A DNA stretch of 64,000 nucleotides, taken from assembly GCA_001839685.1 (NCBI GenBank), contig MLAK01000660.1:104951-168950 (forward strand). Direction: 5' to 3'. Each line of letters opens with the position of its first letter. Within the stretch, counting starts at the first letter, position 1. Both the position numbers and the translations under genes were made by a program. The notes below the pieces were generated by a model. That model was not told the DNA's origin and made no database searches. It saw only the letters and a list, made by a program, of their open reading frames with translations. This DNA is from Tritrichomonas foetus (Eukaryota; Parabasalia; Tritrichomonadida; Tritrichomonadidae). Of this stretch, positions 1 to 10,892 are shown piece by piece.

Positions 1-2571
1 AGTGCTTCAATTGGTGTCGCAAGAGAAAAAGATTTAGTCAACACAGGTAAATCTTGGTATTTGTATCAAGGAAAAACTCGAAGTGCTGCTTCAGCATTTT
101 TCATTTTAATGTTTTCTTATATTTTGCTTATGAATGCAATGATTCCAATTTCGCTGTATGTTACACTTGAAGTTGTAAGAGTTTTTCAAGCACTTTTCAT
201 TGCTTGGGATAAAGGTATGTATCATATAGAAACAAAAACATCAGCATCAGCAAGAACATCAAATTTGTCAGAAGATCTTGGTCAAATTGATTATGTATTT
301 TCTGATAAAACAGGTACACTCACACGAAATGTTATGGAGTTCATGAAATGTAGTATTGGTGGTGAAAAATATGGTAAAGGAATTACTGAAGTTGCTTATG
401 CTGCTGCTAAACGACGTGGAATTGCTTGTCAGCCACCTGATAATGTAGGGAAAGCATTCAAAGATGAAAGATTTATGCAATTATTAAAGAAAGATACACC
501 TCCTATTGTAAGACACTTTATGTGGATGTTAAGTGTTTGTCATTCAGTTATCCCTGAAGAAGATTCCACAAAACCATATGGAATTGCATTTCAAGCATCT
601 TCACCTGATGAAGGAGCTTTGGTTGGTGCTGCTGCTGATTTTGACTACATTTTCAAGCAAAGAGGTCCAGGTTATGTAGTTGTTGGTCATAAAGGAGAAG
701 ACGTTCGTATTGAAGTATTACAAACAATTGAATTCACATCTGATAGAAAGAGATCATCAGTTATATTACGTTCACCAGATACTGGTGAAATTGTAATGTA
801 TACTAAAGGTGCAGATGACTGCATTATGGAAAGATTAGCTGAAGGCGCCGAATTTAGAGCAATAACAATGCAACATTTAAGAGACTTTGCTGCTGATGGT
901 CTTAGAACATTATGCTGTGCATATAAAATTATTGATGAAGGATTTTATAATTCTTGGGCTGCCAGATTTAATGAAGCTAATTGTTTAATTGAAGGGCGTG
1001 AACAAGCTGTTGCTGAAATTGCTGATGAAATTGAAAGAGATCTTCACTTACTTGGTGCTACTGCAATTGAAGATAAACTCCAAATTGGCGTTCCTGATGC
1101 AATTGAAGCAATTCTTCAAGCTGGCATTAATGTTTGGATTATTACAGGAGATAAAAGAGAAACAGCAATTAATATTGGATTTGCTTGCTCACTTTTAGCA
1201 TCTGATATGACTTTAATTGTTCTTGATTCAAGTGATCCAGCAGAAATCCAACGAACAATCCATCAAGGACTTGGAAGACCAGGAAAACTTGCACTTATTG
1301 CAAGTGGAGCAGCTTTATATTATGCAATGGATGAAGATAATAAAGATACATTCTTTGCACTTACAGAAAGATGCCAATCAGTTATTTGTTGTCGTGTTTC
1401 ACCACTTCAAAAAGCGAAGATTGTTGAACTTGTTAGGAAAAAGACAGGTAAATTAACTCTTGCTATTGGTGATGGAGCAAATGATGTTGGAATGATTCTC
1501 AAAGCTGATATTGGTGTTGGTATATCTGGTCAAGAAGGAAGACAAGCTGTTATGGCTTCTGATTATGCCTTTGGTCAATTCCGCTTCTTAAAGAGATTAC
1601 TTGTATATCATGGAAGATTGAACTTGATGAGAAACGTTGAATTAATTAATTATTCATTCTATAAGAACATGGTTTATACCTTGAATCAATTCATATTTGG
1701 TTTCTTTTGTAACTTTAGTGCAATGACACTTTTCGATGGCTTTTTGTATTCAATCTTTAATGTTGTATTTACATCATGCCCACCTGTTGTCTATGCTGGA
1801 ATGGAACGTGATATTTCGGAAAGAAGATTAATGGCATTCCCTGAACTATACAAATGGGATGGAAATCGAAAATGGATGATTTCTTATGGAAACTTTTGGT
1901 TATCACTTTCTATTGGAATTCTTCATTGTTTGATTTCTTTCTTAGTTCCTTATTTCGGAATGGCACCATACGTTGATGGAAATGGACAATCAATTGGTTA
2001 TGGTGGTTTTGGAATTACTGTTTATGGATGTGTTGTCGCGATTGTTACAACAAGAATTGCAATGATGACTACTTATTGGACATGGATTGCCCACGTTTTT
2101 ATTTGGGGATCTGCATGTTTGTATCCATTAGCAGTTCTTATTTTAGATTATTCTGGACTAGGTAAAGAAATTCAAGGATTATCAGTTCCAACTTTAGGTT
2201 CAATACAATTCTGGATTTCGATCATTGGATCTGTTGTTCTTGCAAATCTTCCTGTAATTGCATTTAAAACTGTCATGAATTCATTGAATTTGATGACAAA
2301 CAAAGTTATGTTGATTGAAAGGACAAAGGTTAAAGCCAAAGAAGCCAGAAGACAATTTGAACTTAAGAACATTGAAACAGAAGAACAACAAATCATTGGA
2401 CGTTATGTAGATGAGAAAAATGAAACTGGTTATAACTTTGACCCGCCAGTCTCAATGTATAGAATCCAAAGATTTGAACAGCCATCTGAAACGACGTATT
2501 ATACAGCAGATGCCATTAGAGAGAGAATCAGACCAAGAATGGTATCAACATTTGGACTTGACCAACTTTAA
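1..2571 (+). CDS. P4-type phospholipid-translocating ATPase (flippase), 5' end outside window
   Basis: The open frame runs from base 1, so the gene begins upstream; 856 residues are visible. P4-ATPases flip aminophospholipids to the cytosolic leaflet of plasma and Golgi membranes, usually with a CDC50 partner. Visible in order: a membrane segment with the PISL(Y) sequence of M4, the family signature DKTGTLT (phosphorylated Asp at bases 304-306) within the P4-typical context YVFSDKTGTLTRNVMEF, the nucleotide-binding region with KGAD near base 810, the hinge motif GDGANDVGMI near base 1470, then six hydrophobic segments and a basic cytosolic tail. The substrate-site PISL rather than an ion-pump motif supports lipid transport. 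The stop overlaps TAAA. The missing part should hold the actuator domain and M1-M2. Confidence 0.95.
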   Translation, partial: SASIGVAREKDLVNTGKSWYLYQGKTRSAASAFFILMFSYILLMNAMIPISLYVTLEVVRVFQALFIAWDKGMYHIETKTSASARTSNLSEDLGQIDYVFSDKTGTLTRNVMEFMKCSIGGEKYGKGITEVAYAAAKRRGIACQPPDNVGKAFKDERFMQLLKKDTPPIVRHFMWMLSVCHSVIPEEDSTKPYGIAFQASSPDEGALVGAAADFDYIFKQRGPGYVVVGHKGEDVRIEVLQTIEFTSDRKRSSVILRSPDTGEIVMYTKGADDCIMERLAEGAEFRAITMQHLRDFAADGLRTLCCAYKIIDEGFYNSWAARFNEANCLIEGREQAVAEIADEIERDLHLLGATAIEDKLQIGVPDAIEAILQAGINVWIITGDKRETAINIGFACSLLASDMTLIVLDSSDPAEIQRTIHQGLGRPGKLALIASGAALYYAMDEDNKDTFFALTERCQSVICCRVSPLQKAKIVELVRKKTGKLTLAIGDGANDVGMILKADIGVGISGQEGRQAVMASDYAFGQFRFLKRLLVYHGRLNLMRNVELINYSFYKNMVYTLNQFIFGFFCNFSAMTLFDGFLYSIFNVVFTSCPPVVYAGMERDISERRLMAFPELYKWDGNRKWMISYGNFWLSLSIGILHCLISFLVPYFGMAPYVDGNGQSIGYGGFGITVYGCVVAIVTTRIAMMTTYWTWIAHVFIWGSACLYPLAVLILDYSGLGKEIQGLSVPTLGSIQFWISIIGSVVLANLPVIAFKTVMNSLNLMTNKVMLIERTKVKAKEARRQFELKNIETEEQQIIGRYVDEKNETGYNFDPPVSMYRIQRFEQPSETTYYTADAIRERIRPRMVSTFGLDQL

Positions 2572-2830
2572 AATCTATCACTTTCTTATTTAATATACTG
2601 TCATTAAATGATTAATTCAATTATTTTGCTTATAAAATATTTATTTGCATAACAATCAAGTTATTGCTGAGTTTAGTGAGCAGAATTTGTTTCATTTAGG
2701 TTATGTGATTTAGTAAGACCATTTATTCATTGAATATCATTCTGAGCTTATTCAATTTTATTAGATAAACGTAAGTAACGATCAATTTGCTCAAAATTTG
2801 TAAAGTATTGAAAAGTAATACGTTTATTAA

Positions 2831-5452
2831 ATGACTGCGTCTTCGGATCATGCTGCTGCAATCGCTGATGCTCAGCAACAGCTGTCTGAATTTTCACAAA
2901 CAACTTTTACCGATCTACAGCACGATTTTCACGAATTAAATCACGAAATTCCAAAAGATTCACCATTAGAATCATTTCGCCACGAATATGCCAAACTTTT
3001 CGGTATTCTTCAAAAATCTATGACTAACCAAGCTCGCTATATAGAAAAATGCCGCGTTTTGGAATCAGAAATTGTCGGAAATAAAGCGAAAGTGAGAACA
3101 GTTTCAAAACTGAGTGAAGAAGATGCCAGATCCATTTCCAATTTAAATGATGAAAGAAATCGAAAGCAGGCGATCCTTCAAGAAAATCAAGCAATTCTCC
3201 AAATTGCAATGGAAGAAAACAATACAATCACTTCACAAATTACGGCTCTTGAAAACGAGCTTGAGCAATGTGTCGCGAATGAAAGGGGCCAGAAAGATTT
3301 ATTAAAACAGTTAAAAAACAGAAGAACTGAACTTACACACGAATATGAAGAACTTGGAACCCAAATTCCACAACTTCAAGATTCCAATAATGCAGCAAGT
3401 GAAAAGCTTGAGCAAAAAGATTCAGAAATTGCAGATTCACTTGTGGAGCTTCGAAGAATCGATGAAATGCTAGAAGCCAAACAAAAAGAAGGTCAACAAG
3501 AACAACAGCGATTGATGGATTTAGAAAGAGATCGAGAAAATACTCGAACACGTCTAAAAGATACTGTTCAAAGAGTGAAAGAAAGATCAAATGATTTAAA
3601 TCAACAACAAGAAACAACTCGTCAAATAGAAAAACGTCTGCGTGAACAAAAATGGAGATTCGAAGGGGCCAAATCAGAAAAGCAAGAAGTTGATGATCGT
3701 TGTACAAAAGCTCAAAAGGATTTAGTCACATTAAACCAAAGCATAGCTTCAATTGAAGCTGGAATTGCAGAAGCCAAAAAAGAAATTGATGAAAGAAATA
3801 CATTAGTTGAAAAACTTAAAAAACAAAATGAAGCACAAGAAATTGCACGAAATAAAATCATTCAGAAACAAAATAGTGTTCAAGAATCATTTGAAGCTAT
3901 AAGAAAAGATTGTGATACAATTAGAAATACTATTGATGCCACTGAATTAGAAATCGAACAACTTAGGCGAGAAGGAGAATTTCTCAGAAAACAAATAGAT
4001 GCAACGGCTCGTGAACAAAACTCTAAAATTAAGAAGAAGGAAGGTGAAGTTCAAAAACAAAGTGCAGCTGAAACTCTTCTTGAATTATATAAAAATCAAA
4101 GTCATAATATTGACTGTGAAATTTCTATTGTGAAAGATCATATTCAACAAACCCAACAACAAATTTTTTCAGTTGAAACTGATCGTGAACATTACAGTGA
4201 AGAATTATCAACTGCTACTTCTCAATATTTACATGCTCAAGATATCTTGAAAGATATTGATAACAAGGTTAATGCAAAGAATAAAGAAATTGCTGCTGCA
4301 GATCGCCGCGTTCGTCAACAGCAAACATTATATGAACAAGTTCGTGGTGAAAGAGAAATTGCATCTAAGAAAGTTAAAGAAGTTCAGGCAGAAATTGAAC
4401 AATTAAAGCATGGATTTGAAAGAATGAAATTTGCAATTGAACAACACAAAGATGATATCAGAAGGAAAGATAAAGAAAGGATTAAGGATCGTCGTGATTT
4501 AGACATGGTTAATTTAGAAGACTCTCGTTTACGTGAAAAATTAACTGAAGTTCAAATTGATGGAAATACAGCTCAAAGAGCAATCATTGCTCATGAAGGT
4601 GAATTAAGTAAATTGGATCAAACTATCAAAGATGCTGAAGCACAACTTAAGATGGATGAGCAAAAACTTGCAGAAGTTAAGAAAGAACGTGATCATATGA
4701 GTAATCAAAATGTTGCAAGAGAAAAAGAACTTAAAGCTATTAATGAAAAATTGAATGTCATCCGAAATCAATGCAAGCGTGGTGAGCATGATTATGATGT
4801 AAAAGAAACAGAGATTTCAATTATTCGTTCACAATTAGCTCGTGATCAAGAAAGGCTTGATGAACTTTCTAAAATTGATATAGAAATGAAAGAAAAGAGA
4901 GAACAAATTCATAATATGCAGAAAGAACTGATGACATTAAAAGCTGAGCGAACAGCTATGGAAGAAGAATTAAAGATTCCAATTAATATACATAGATGGA
5001 CACTTCTTGAAAGTAGTGATCCAGTTAGGTTTGAAAAACTAAAAAGATATCAAGAACTTCAAGCAGATTTAGTTGCAAGAACTAAAGAAGTTAGTGATTT
5101 ACAAGACTTGATTAAAGAAAAGGAAAATGAGTATCAAGAATTATGTGCACAATTACGAAGGAAACCAGGAATTGAAGTTGAGCAAAAGGTTGCTGAATAT
5201 CGTGGAAAACAGAAATCTGAGAAATTCTCACTTGATCAAATTACATCACAACTCGAAATGTACAGAGATGCTGTCAAAGAATATCGTAAAGAATTGTCTG
5301 ATGTTCAACAAGAGTTAACTTCTGAAAGAAACAAATGGATTCGACAAAAGAAGAGGGATATTAAAAACAGACAAATGTTTCAAGAAGTCATGGGAATGCA
5401 GCAAGCGGAATTAAGCCGACTTGGCGTTCACATTGATCTTAGTGAAACCTAA
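2831..5452 (+). CDS. CFAP58: CFAP58-like axonemal coiled-coil protein
   Basis: This 873-residue protein is almost wholly coiled coil (Glu, Lys, Gln, Arg-rich heptads), with no membrane segment. The length fits CFAP58/CCDC147, about 870 residues in animals. The C-terminal block also matches from my memory of the family: an INIHRWTLLESSDP segment followed by helices with 'QLRRKPGIEVEQ' and 'QLEMYRDAVKEYRKEL'. CFAP58 is a conserved cilium/flagellum protein needed for axoneme organisation, which fits a flagellated protist. The start is the ATG after the run TTTATTAA; there is no clear initiator motif close by. A related coiled-coil protein such as CCDC146 is the main alternative, but the HRW block and length favour CFAP58. 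Confidence 0.8.
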   Translation: MTASSDHAAAIADAQQQLSEFSQTTFTDLQHDFHELNHEIPKDSPLESFRHEYAKLFGILQKSMTNQARYIEKCRVLESEIVGNKAKVRTVSKLSEEDARSISNLNDERNRKQAILQENQAILQIAMEENNTITSQITALENELEQCVANERGQKDLLKQLKNRRTELTHEYEELGTQIPQLQDSNNAASEKLEQKDSEIADSLVELRRIDEMLEAKQKEGQQEQQRLMDLERDRENTRTRLKDTVQRVKERSNDLNQQQETTRQIEKRLREQKWRFEGAKSEKQEVDDRCTKAQKDLVTLNQSIASIEAGIAEAKKEIDERNTLVEKLKKQNEAQEIARNKIIQKQNSVQESFEAIRKDCDTIRNTIDATELEIEQLRREGEFLRKQIDATAREQNSKIKKKEGEVQKQSAAETLLELYKNQSHNIDCEISIVKDHIQQTQQQIFSVETDREHYSEELSTATSQYLHAQDILKDIDNKVNAKNKEIAAADRRVRQQQTLYEQVRGEREIASKKVKEVQAEIEQLKHGFERMKFAIEQHKDDIRRKDKERIKDRRDLDMVNLEDSRLREKLTEVQIDGNTAQRAIIAHEGELSKLDQTIKDAEAQLKMDEQKLAEVKKERDHMSNQNVAREKELKAINEKLNVIRNQCKRGEHDYDVKETEISIIRSQLARDQERLDELSKIDIEMKEKREQIHNMQKELMTLKAERTAMEEELKIPINIHRWTLLESSDPVRFEKLKRYQELQADLVARTKEVSDLQDLIKEKENEYQELCAQLRRKPGIEVEQKVAEYRGKQKSEKFSLDQITSQLEMYRDAVKEYRKELSDVQQELTSERNKWIRQKKRDIKNRQMFQEVMGMQQAELSRLGVHIDLSET

Positions 5453-6536
5453 TATTGTATTAATGTTTTGTCATTTTCACTCTCCAAGAAGTAAGAGCAG
5501 AAATTTGCACGAAAATTCGAAATCAGTGCTTGTTACAACTGTCAGCTCATTGAATAAATTAATATCAATGTTGAATTGAAAACATTGAATTGAAACCAAC
5601 TTGATAATTTTGGCCCACATTCCAGTATCAAAAATATCATAATTGATACAAAAACAATTTTTTCATTCAAAAATGACAACTTAATTTGTACTCAAATTAT
5701 GAGGACTTTGGAATAAAATCGCATTTCCATTCAACATATAATTTTAATTATTTTTTTTAAGTTACATGTGCTATATAAATTCACATTCATATGTTTTTCT
5801 CATTAATTTATATATAAATATAACATGTCAAAGTTATGTATCATAAATTTATATTAATGAGAGTCAAACAAATCAAAGAAATGAATAAAAAAAATGCCAT
5901 TAATATCATATTCAATGAACTGCCATAATTCATCTTATGACTCAATCATATATTGTTTTGGCCATATCATATGGAATTATCGATTTATTAGGCTTTAAAA
6001 AAACAGCCCCAGGATCTGAAAACAATAATAAATTATGCATTGCAGGAATTGAATTCATTGAGAAATACTATTAAATACTCTAATATCACTTTCATTTATT
6101 ATAATAAAAATTCGATTTTAGCATTTTTTTTACAATCGTAAAGAGATCGACGATTTTACATGAATCAATCTGATATTTATGATAGGAAAAAATGAATTTG
6201 AAAATGATTGGCTGACAAATTGATTTTTGTACTGTATTTCATTGATATAGAAATATATTTACTAGAAAATCTCAATCATATACAGTATAAAGTATGCATT
6301 ATTTAGTAAATGCTAATTTTATCGTATATTCACTAATTTTATCAATGATAATTTTTTATGATAAGAATAATTTAACATTAACCCAATGAAAGATATGGAA
6401 ATGGTTCAATTCCTAATACATGCAGGTTCTTCTTCTTGATTTTTTGTATTCAAGAAAATGTGCAATGGTTAAGGTCAATTAATAAACGGCAATTATACCA
6501 TTCAATAAATTTTTAAACGGCCTCTGAATTCGGGAA
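5453..6536. other. Intergenic, AT-rich, nothing recognised
   Basis: About 1.1 kb of A/T-rich sequence with stops in all frames. TTCAATAAAT at 6501-6510 precedes the next gene and contains TCAAT, a poor fit to the initiator. I see no RNA gene or repeat. Confidence 0.6.
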
Positions 6537-9500
6537 ATGTGGGCAGATGAGAAAGTCAACAAGCTTCCAAGCACGAGGAGCACATTTTCCATTACAAGCA
6601 CGAAAGGCAATGTCTTTTTTGTCAAACCTGGAAAAGCCTTCATTTACCTAAAAAATCAGAAAAGGTTTAATAAAGTCAAATCAATCGCTTCAATGTCGAA
6701 AAAAATCGATCGAGTTATTTTGTCTCCTTGCGGACGATCATCACTTCATCTCTTTAAAGATTACCCTTTACTCGCATATCATGAAAATCGAGAAGAAGGC
6801 AAAGTTGTAGCTTTCCCACTTCCAAAATCATCTCACGAACGAAAAAACGATCAACTTCCCTGCGCTCTTGACGCAATTGCTCCTAATGGGAAACCAATTT
6901 TAATGACGCCATCACCAGAAAAACTTCCAACGAATCCTTTTGCAAATTTTTTAGGTAAAACTGTGCCAAAGTTTTCTGAGCATGTTCAAGGATTTGCAAT
7001 TAGCGAAGATGGCTCGGGAATTGCAATAGCGATTGATAATCAATTTTGGGTATGGCAACAATATTCAGAAAATGTTCTTGGTGTTGGATTTTGGACAAAT
7101 TTAACATCAAATCAAAGATTTACTATTAATGTTCATTCTAATCATCCAAACACAACTTATGTTAATATGAAGCATCATGGATTTTTCAGATTTAAGCAAT
7201 CTTTTACACTTCACCCTGTTTTAGCGCCAAATGTTCCACAAAACAGTGCTGTTTCTTATCAAGATTTAGCTGTTTTTAATAACCCTGATGAAGGCATTGG
7301 TGTTTGTTGTTTAACTGCTGTTTTACCTCCATGTAAACCATTTGATACTTTGAGATTGTTTATTTCTATTTGTAGATTTCGGGGAAGCGACCCAATTTTT
7401 GATCGATCTGAGCTATCGCTACCTGTGATTGAAGGCTATGGTGGACCGTGCATTTGGTGGAGTATTGATTGTAGGTTTGCCGTAATTGCTGTTTCTCAAT
7501 CGCTTGTTATTGTTACACGTCATTTACGAGTGATTAAGGTTTTACCATTAGATACTGTTTTTCCGGGTGATGAGCCTTTAGTTGCAAGTGTTGCATGGAG
7601 TTGTAGTGGTGAATATTTCATTATTACATCAATGAAAGGTACTATTAGTGCGGTTTCAAGAGATGGCAAAAGTTTGCGTCATGATTTATGCGCACTTGAT
7701 CCATTCACTGACTATGATGATTCTTTTCCTGTTATAGCTGCCGCTGATTCAAAAGATCCTTCTTATTTTATTATATACTCAGATAAAAAATATAGGCCAT
7801 TAAGAATGGATATGGAAGTTGTACCAAGGAATTTAGAAGTTTTGATTTCTTTACAATTCCCGCAAAAAAGTGCAAATGATTATTACGATTTAGCTGTTGA
7901 CGAAATTCAAAAGAATGGAGTCTCTGATCCATACAGCTTGGTAAAGTTGTTATATTTAACAGATTTTTTCCGAATTTTTCCATATCAAAGTCCCCTCAGA
8001 TACCTTCTTTTAACATTGTTTGAAGAAGGTGCAAAATTAAGCTTAGAAAGTGGAAATGATATTTTTACTTTTTTTATTATTCGATGTATTCTTAGATTAA
8101 CTGATTATGATGTTGAAACTTATCATTTGGTGATGGAAATGCTTTCATATTCCGATAAAAAACGTGATAAATTGTTGTATTCGATTATTGATGATGAATT
8201 AAATAGACGCGATTATATAAAATCACCAGAAAGATCAGAAACCAATATTAGAATATATAATCCAACTGATGAAGATAATGAATCATTAATCAAAGCAACA
8301 AAACCACATCATGGACGCGATGTTGATTTAATACCATTAATTAAATTTGTCAAAGATGTTATATATAATAATGAAATGAGTGATTTGCATTCAATTGACT
8401 GTGACATGAATTTATTTTTGAATATTTTACTAAAATTGGGACTTTTTGATCGTGCAATGAAACTATCCAATCATAGATCAATTACTGCTGAACCAGCACA
8501 AATTTTTGCAAGAATTGCAGAAATGCATTCTAATGATGCTGCAAAGTTGTATCGAGCTCTTGTTTCATGCATTTCTGCATCACCTGAAGATGAAGTTGAA
8601 CTACGTGCTGTTTGTGTGAAAGCAATTGTAAATATTCTCAAAGAACAAATCAGTAATTCTGTTCCAACTAAGGGAAAATTCATTTCTTCACTTGTTTCAT
8701 TGGAAGAAGGTGTTGATTTGTTTGTTCCTGAATCATTTGAGCAATTAAGTGATTTTGCTGTTATTCTCGGAATTGGTTTTTGCGCAGCTGATTACAAAAA
8801 TTGTCAAAACTTTTTCAATCATAAACTTAACATGATTCATGAATATTTACGTGAAGCTGTTCATTCATTATTTAGTATGTTATGGTTTGTTCAATGGAGA
8901 TATCTGGCTATTACAGAAACAGCAAGAAATGGAAGAGCAAATGATGCGACTTTGCGTTTACTTGCTTTTCCCGATTTCGTTAATACAGAAAAGGCAATGG
9001 CACAAATCCTTGATGTACCAAAAACGGAATTTTCTCACGAAATATATTCATTGTATGTTGGAGGATCTAAAGTTTTTGAAGATGATCCATATTTTCCAGA
9101 TTTTGCAGGCGAATGCTCTTCAAAAATCACACCTAGAACACTTTCTCGACTATCATCTGCTGTTTTACAATTCGGTACAGATGAAGAATGTGACATCCCC
9201 TATTCAGGACTTCTAGTATCCACCATTATTTCTCATATGATTCCATGGCTTCGTTGTGGAATTCCTCGTGCTTTAGCAGGTTTTAAATGTGAAGATGATG
9301 TACCTCCAGAATTACTTAATTTTGAAGAATTTGAATTACCCAAAGTTATTCCACCTAAAATGGAAATTGATACACATGCAATTACAGAAGTCCCGCCTGA
9401 TGATATTCCACAAAAAGACCATCAATCTTCATCTAGTTTAAGCTATGGTGAATCCCCAATAAGTCGTCCTAAACGACGAAAACCAAGACCAGAACCAAGT

Positions 9501-10697
9501 TATGATCAAAGCTCATTTTCGTCTGATTATTCAACAGATCGAAGAAGAAAACATTCAAAGAAGAAGAGATCAAAGCCACCTGTCCAAAAGAGACCTAATC
9601 CAACAAGACTCTTAACTGTTGATCCACTTTCTGTAGCACCAAATACATCTCTTCCAACGAATCAAAACTATTATAACCAACCACAATATCCTTATCCATA
9701 TCAACAACCTGTTAATATTCCTATGTTTGCTTATCAACAACCAGATGTTCTTCATAATTATCAACCACCGACGCAAAATGCATTTGCACCAATTTGGGAC
9801 TTCAATCCAGCAGACTTTAAGAAAGAAGAGCCACCGACAAATGATAATAATCCACCTCCATATCAGCCGCCAACTCAACTTCCACCACAAACCCCACCAT
9901 CAACACAAAAAGTTGAAACTATTACATCAACTTCTGATATTCCAAAACGAACCACTACAGAAACACAAATTGATCCACCACCTCAACCAAGACCTGTAAG
10001 ACCATTTGTTATTGTACATAGCCGACAAAAATCAAGCGAAAACACCGATCCATTTGATATTTCATCTACTTCAGAATTATCAGATATTGAGCCAATTGCA
10101 CCAATCAAGAGGGAGCTTCCAGTTGTGAATCCTTTCCCACTCGATGATGGGCTTCACAAGAAAGTCGAAATGCTTCTTGATGAAGTTCGTGGAATTCCGG
10201 ATGCACCTGATCTTCCAGAAATGCCGCAATTTGTTCCACCGCCAATTTATGATGTTCCTATACCGAAATTTAATAATCTTGATGAAGCTTTAGACAAGCA
10301 TGTTCAAAAAGCAACAAAGACAACAACTAATATTAACATAAATAGCACAACCAATATTACTAATAATAATACTAATAACAACACACCTTTTTCAAATGAG
10401 CCTTTCCCTAATTCGAACTTTAGACCGAATCTTCAGACTATGGAAAATAGCAATAATAAATATAGCTATAGACCACCTCTTCAAACTATTGAACCTGATT
10501 TTAGACCACCTTTACATAAAGTTGTAAGAGATAGTGATGATAGCTCTGTACGTAATCAAAATGACCAATGGCGACCAAGTATTGTCCCAATTAAAGACTC
10601 AAACATCCTTGCCTGTCAAGAAATTCCTGTTGAACAATTCATGGCAGCACGAAGCCAAATGCCACGCACAACACTTCAAGAAATCAATCAGAAATGA
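6537..10697 (+). CDS. Large propeller/alpha-solenoid protein with disordered proline-rich tail, family uncertain
   Basis: The product is 1386 residues. The first 440 or so look like WD-type beta-propeller blades, for example 'WSIDCRFAVIAVSQSLVIV' and 'VAWSCSGEYFIITSMKGTI'. Residues about 450-900 are helical and solenoid-like. From about residue 950 the chain is disordered: basic clusters (RPKRRKPRP, KKKRSKPP) resembling nuclear signals, then Pro/Gln/Tyr-rich and Asn/Thr-rich stretches. Propeller plus solenoid is typical of coat, tethering and ciliary scaffold proteins (RIC1, CPLANE1, WDR families). No family-specific motif convinced me, so I assign none. The ATG chosen is the first in a long open frame and gives MWADEKVNK. 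It converges on the bromodomain gene with 195 bp between. Confidence 0.85.
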   Translation: MWADEKVNKLPSTRSTFSITSTKGNVFFVKPGKAFIYLKNQKRFNKVKSIASMSKKIDRVILSPCGRSSLHLFKDYPLLAYHENREEGKVVAFPLPKSSHERKNDQLPCALDAIAPNGKPILMTPSPEKLPTNPFANFLGKTVPKFSEHVQGFAISEDGSGIAIAIDNQFWVWQQYSENVLGVGFWTNLTSNQRFTINVHSNHPNTTYVNMKHHGFFRFKQSFTLHPVLAPNVPQNSAVSYQDLAVFNNPDEGIGVCCLTAVLPPCKPFDTLRLFISICRFRGSDPIFDRSELSLPVIEGYGGPCIWWSIDCRFAVIAVSQSLVIVTRHLRVIKVLPLDTVFPGDEPLVASVAWSCSGEYFIITSMKGTISAVSRDGKSLRHDLCALDPFTDYDDSFPVIAAADSKDPSYFIIYSDKKYRPLRMDMEVVPRNLEVLISLQFPQKSANDYYDLAVDEIQKNGVSDPYSLVKLLYLTDFFRIFPYQSPLRYLLLTLFEEGAKLSLESGNDIFTFFIIRCILRLTDYDVETYHLVMEMLSYSDKKRDKLLYSIIDDELNRRDYIKSPERSETNIRIYNPTDEDNESLIKATKPHHGRDVDLIPLIKFVKDVIYNNEMSDLHSIDCDMNLFLNILLKLGLFDRAMKLSNHRSITAEPAQIFARIAEMHSNDAAKLYRALVSCISASPEDEVELRAVCVKAIVNILKEQISNSVPTKGKFISSLVSLEEGVDLFVPESFEQLSDFAVILGIGFCAADYKNCQNFFNHKLNMIHEYLREAVHSLFSMLWFVQWRYLAITETARNGRANDATLRLLAFPDFVNTEKAMAQILDVPKTEFSHEIYSLYVGGSKVFEDDPYFPDFAGECSSKITPRTLSRLSSAVLQFGTDEECDIPYSGLLVSTIISHMIPWLRCGIPRALAGFKCEDDVPPELLNFEEFELPKVIPPKMEIDTHAITEVPPDDIPQKDHQSSSSLSYGESPISRPKRRKPRPEPSYDQSSFSSDYSTDRRRKHSKKKRSKPPVQKRPNPTRLLTVDPLSVAPNTSLPTNQNYYNQPQYPYPYQQPVNIPMFAYQQPDVLHNYQPPTQNAFAPIWDFNPADFKKEEPPTNDNNPPPYQPPTQLPPQTPPSTQKVETITSTSDIPKRTTTETQIDPPPQPRPVRPFVIVHSRQKSSENTDPFDISSTSELSDIEPIAPIKRELPVVNPFPLDDGLHKKVEMLLDEVRGIPDAPDLPEMPQFVPPPIYDVPIPKFNNLDEALDKHVQKATKTTTNININSTTNITNNNTNNNTPFSNEPFPNSNFRPNLQTMENSNNKYSYRPPLQTIEPDFRPPLHKVVRDSDDSSVRNQNDQWRPSIVPIKDSNILACQEIPVEQFMAARSQMPRTTLQEINQK

Positions 10698-10892
10698 AAT
10701 CATCATTTTTATATTAAATTGTTTGTAATTCGATTATTTATACAACTTTTTATTGGTATTAATTTATTTATTTATTCTAGAAAACTAGATTTAATTCGCG
10801 AATATATTTCGAAATGAAAAAATAAAAAATCTTCAAAACAGAAAAAAGAAAGAAGGACATTTCTCATAACAAAAAAGATTTATCTATATAAA

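Noticed and set aside
9612..9890. Trp/Ile-rich minus-strand frame
   Set aside because: Antisense shadow of the proline/glutamine-rich tail of the large propeller protein.
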